A stretch of 23,114 nt of DNA from Planctomycetota bacterium (lineage in GTDB: Bacteria > Planctomycetota > Phycisphaerae > WQYP01). The notes beneath the pieces were generated by a model. It had not been told where the DNA came from, ran no database searches, and saw only the letters and a program-made list of their open reading frames with translations. The position numbers were made by a program, and so were the translations under genes. The stretch is taken from contig JAJZGH010000045.1 of NCBI GenBank assembly GCA_021798635.1, positions 1 through 23,114 on the forward strand, written 5' to 3'. Of the stretch, positions 22,977 through 23,114 are shown one piece after another. Position 1 is the first letter of the stretch, and each line of letters begins with the position of its first letter.

Positions 22977-23114
22977 CTGCAGCCCCGAGAAAACTTGGGA
23001 AACTCTTTACGGTAAACGGTGCCGCGGGGTACCTCGGCGTCTCGACTTCCACATTGAGAAACTGGGACCGTACCGGCAAACTCAAGGCCCGACGACACCC
23101 GATTAACAGATACC
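22970..23114 (+). CDS. MerR-like helix-turn-helix protein (partial, runs off right edge)
   Basis: I found this by direct translation. The ATG at 22970 opens 48 codons with no stop before the window end; an in-frame TAG just upstream (22964-22966) fixes this as the first ATG. Residues 12-47 contain F-T-V-N-G-A-A-G-Y-L-G-V-S, then STLRNWDRTGKLK, then R-R-H-P-I-N-R-Y. This is the winged helix of MerR regulators and of the N-terminal domain of IS607-type serine recombinases and excisionase-like proteins. The R-x-H-P-x-N-x-Y ending resembles a MerR-like subgroup often joined to other domains. The rest is outside the window, so regulator, transposition protein or fused enzyme cannot be told apart. 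Confidence 0.72.
   Translation, partial: MLTAAPRKLGKLFTVNGAAGYLGVSTSTLRNWDRTGKLKARRHPINRY

Overview
The window reads as chromosomal DNA of a Gram-negative bacterium with an outer membrane: two exported coiled-coil porins, YceI proteins, a lipoprotein cytochrome and a Tat substrate. Rex, the futalosine menaquinone enzyme MqnD and the AhbC/NirJ-type radical SAM enzyme point to a respiratory or redox-flexible lifestyle. The style of the exported proteins suggests a member of the PVC group, perhaps Planctomycetota (Phycisphaerae-like). That assignment is inference from protein flavour, not a marker-gene result.

Layout. 1-129 (-): start of a Tat-exported protein that runs off the left edge. 334-1104 (-): trans-aconitate methyltransferase. 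1223-2851 (+): exported helical-repeat protein. 3130-3384 (+): orphan 84-aa protein behind a near-consensus promoter. 3504-4160 (-): Rex. 4457-8333 (-): three overlapping genes, a SPASM radical SAM protein, an AhbC/NirJ-like radical SAM protein and an FMN nitronate-monooxygenase/PfaD-like protein. They diverge from a PNPOx-like flavoprotein at 8423-8911 (+) across an 89-bp spacer that holds an inverted repeat. 9073-10803 (-): coiled-coil porin followed by a monohaem lipoprotein cytochrome. 10911-11196: non-coding element that folds into three nested inverted-repeat arms. 11349-12038 (+): aquaporin Z. 12176-13300 (-): MnmA, convergent with it. 13583-14903 (+): MqnD and RidA. 15184-17016 (+): GlmS. 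17201-19231 (+): LigA. 19606-22791 (+): second porin and two YceI proteins, behind a perfect Rex-type operator. 22970-end (+): start of a MerR-like helix-turn-helix protein.

How it may work together. Rex (an NADH/NAD+ sensor) and a textbook Rex operator occur in the same window, so the porin-YceI-YceI operon is a candidate Rex target. YceI proteins of known structure bind isoprenoid quinones or lipids, and MqnD makes a menaquinone precursor. The AhbC/NirJ-like enzyme suggests siroheme-derived haem chemistry, and a c-type cytochrome lies nearby. Together this is compatible with redox-controlled envelope remodelling, although only the operator, the operons and the families are directly visible.

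The most unusual object is the 286-nt element at 10911-11196. Its ends are about 35-bp imperfect inverted repeats, and its interior holds two further long imperfect hairpins. A 46-nt partial copy sits just upstream of mnmA and produces a false N-terminal extension of that reading frame. It could be a folded MITE-like element or a structured RNA.
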